A stretch of 6,312 nucleotides of DNA, from positions 1 to 6,312 of the forward strand of contig JAISBQ010000290.1 in NCBI GenBank assembly GCA_031266115.1. Reading direction: 5' to 3'. The stretch comes from Bifidobacteriaceae bacterium. GTDB taxonomy: Bacteria; Actinomycetota; Actinomycetes; Actinomycetales; WQXJ01. This document shows, piece after piece, positions 6,069-6,312 of the stretch. Within the stretch, counting starts at the first letter, position 1; each line of letters opens with the position of its first letter. Made by a program: the position numbers and the translations under genes. The notes beneath the pieces are model-generated. The model did no database searches. It was not told where the DNA came from and worked only from the letters and a program-made list of their open reading frames with translations.

Positions 6069-6312
6069 GTGTCCACACCCGCCACCTACACCGCCCGGCA
6101 CCTGTCCGTTCTCGAGGGCCTTGAGGCGGTTCGCAAGCGGCCGGGCATGTATATCGGGTCCACCGACGGTCGCGGTCTCATGCACTGCGCGTGGGAGATT
6201 ATCGACAACGCCGTGGATGAGGCGCTCGCTGGGTTCTGCCGTGCCATCACGGTGACGCTGCACGCGGACGGCTCGGTGGAGGTGTCCGATGACGGCCGTG
6301 GAATCCCGGTCG
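6069..6312 (+). CDS. parE: Type II topoisomerase ATPase subunit B (ParE, GyrB-like), N-terminal fragment
   Basis: The first 81 codons of a GyrB/ParE-family subunit; the gene continues past the right edge. The protein begins STPATYTARHLSVLEGLEAV, followed by RKRPGMYIGSTDGRGL, the ATP-binding N-box WEIIDNAVDEAL (GHKL fold, catalytic Glu and Mg-binding Asn), and DDGRGIPV, the start of the ATP-contacting loop. With subunit A it would decatenate or relax DNA using ATP. ParE rather than GyrB is preferred because the gene lies beside the principal sigma factor and the small zinc-motif gene, as in Streptomyces hrdB-parE, while gyrB normally lies near dnaA-recF. That is context, not proof. The GTG start gives the expected short lead before the conserved TARHL. 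Confidence 0.9.
   Translation, partial: MSTPATYTARHLSVLEGLEAVRKRPGMYIGSTDGRGLMHCAWEIIDNAVDEALAGFCRAITVTLHADGSVEVSDDGRGIPV

Noticed and set aside
5522..6085. 187-aa minus-strand open frame spanning the small zinc-motif gene and the parE start
   Set aside because: It is out of frame with the conserved CDRC/CAHH protein, overlaps three genes and shows no domain.

Overview
The window is high-GC chromosomal DNA from an actinobacterium. Its gene order is kinase (PknL type) – polyprenyl diphosphate synthase – metF – DUF4192 – principal sigma factor – DUF7455 – parE. From memory this combines two known neighbourhoods: the hrdB / small zinc-motif protein / parE (gyrB2) cluster of Streptomyces, and the metF-like / idsA2 / pknL cluster of Mycobacterium. 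Propionibacteriaceae or relatives are possible, but the sequence alone does not fix the family. This is a housekeeping region: I see no mobile elements, RNA genes, CRISPR arrays or broken genes.

Left part (1-1514): two minus-strand genes. The first is the N-terminal 41 codons of a PknB/PknL-like Ser/Thr kinase, cut by the window edge. Upstream of it lies a complete 400-aa trans-polyprenyl diphosphate synthase. A 95-bp divergent promoter region separates this from metF.

Middle (1515-3642): metF (5,10-methylenetetrahydrofolate reductase) is followed 34 bp later by a DUF4192 gene on the same strand, probably co-transcribed. Next comes a 258-bp gene-free stretch (3643-3900). It holds a weak hairpin, a -10 box and a structured leader for the sigma-factor gene.

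Right part (3901-6312): the principal sigma factor, 616 aa, has a long lysine/arginine/proline-rich N-terminal arm with four copies of a 13-residue basic motif, two of them in a recent 108-bp duplication. A convergent 66-aa zinc-motif protein follows. Diverging from that is the first 81 codons of a type II topoisomerase B subunit, most likely parE.

The most notable regulatory pattern is that four genes (kinase, synthase, metF, parE) lack a usable Shine-Dalgarno site but have a TANNNT hexamer 6-8 nt before the start codon. This suggests leaderless transcripts. The sigma factor gene has the same TACACT hexamer, but sited to give a leader of about 135 nt with a strong Shine-Dalgarno. I found no convincing undescribed multi-gene system here; the points worth checking are the sigma-factor arm, its leader, and the leaderless starts.
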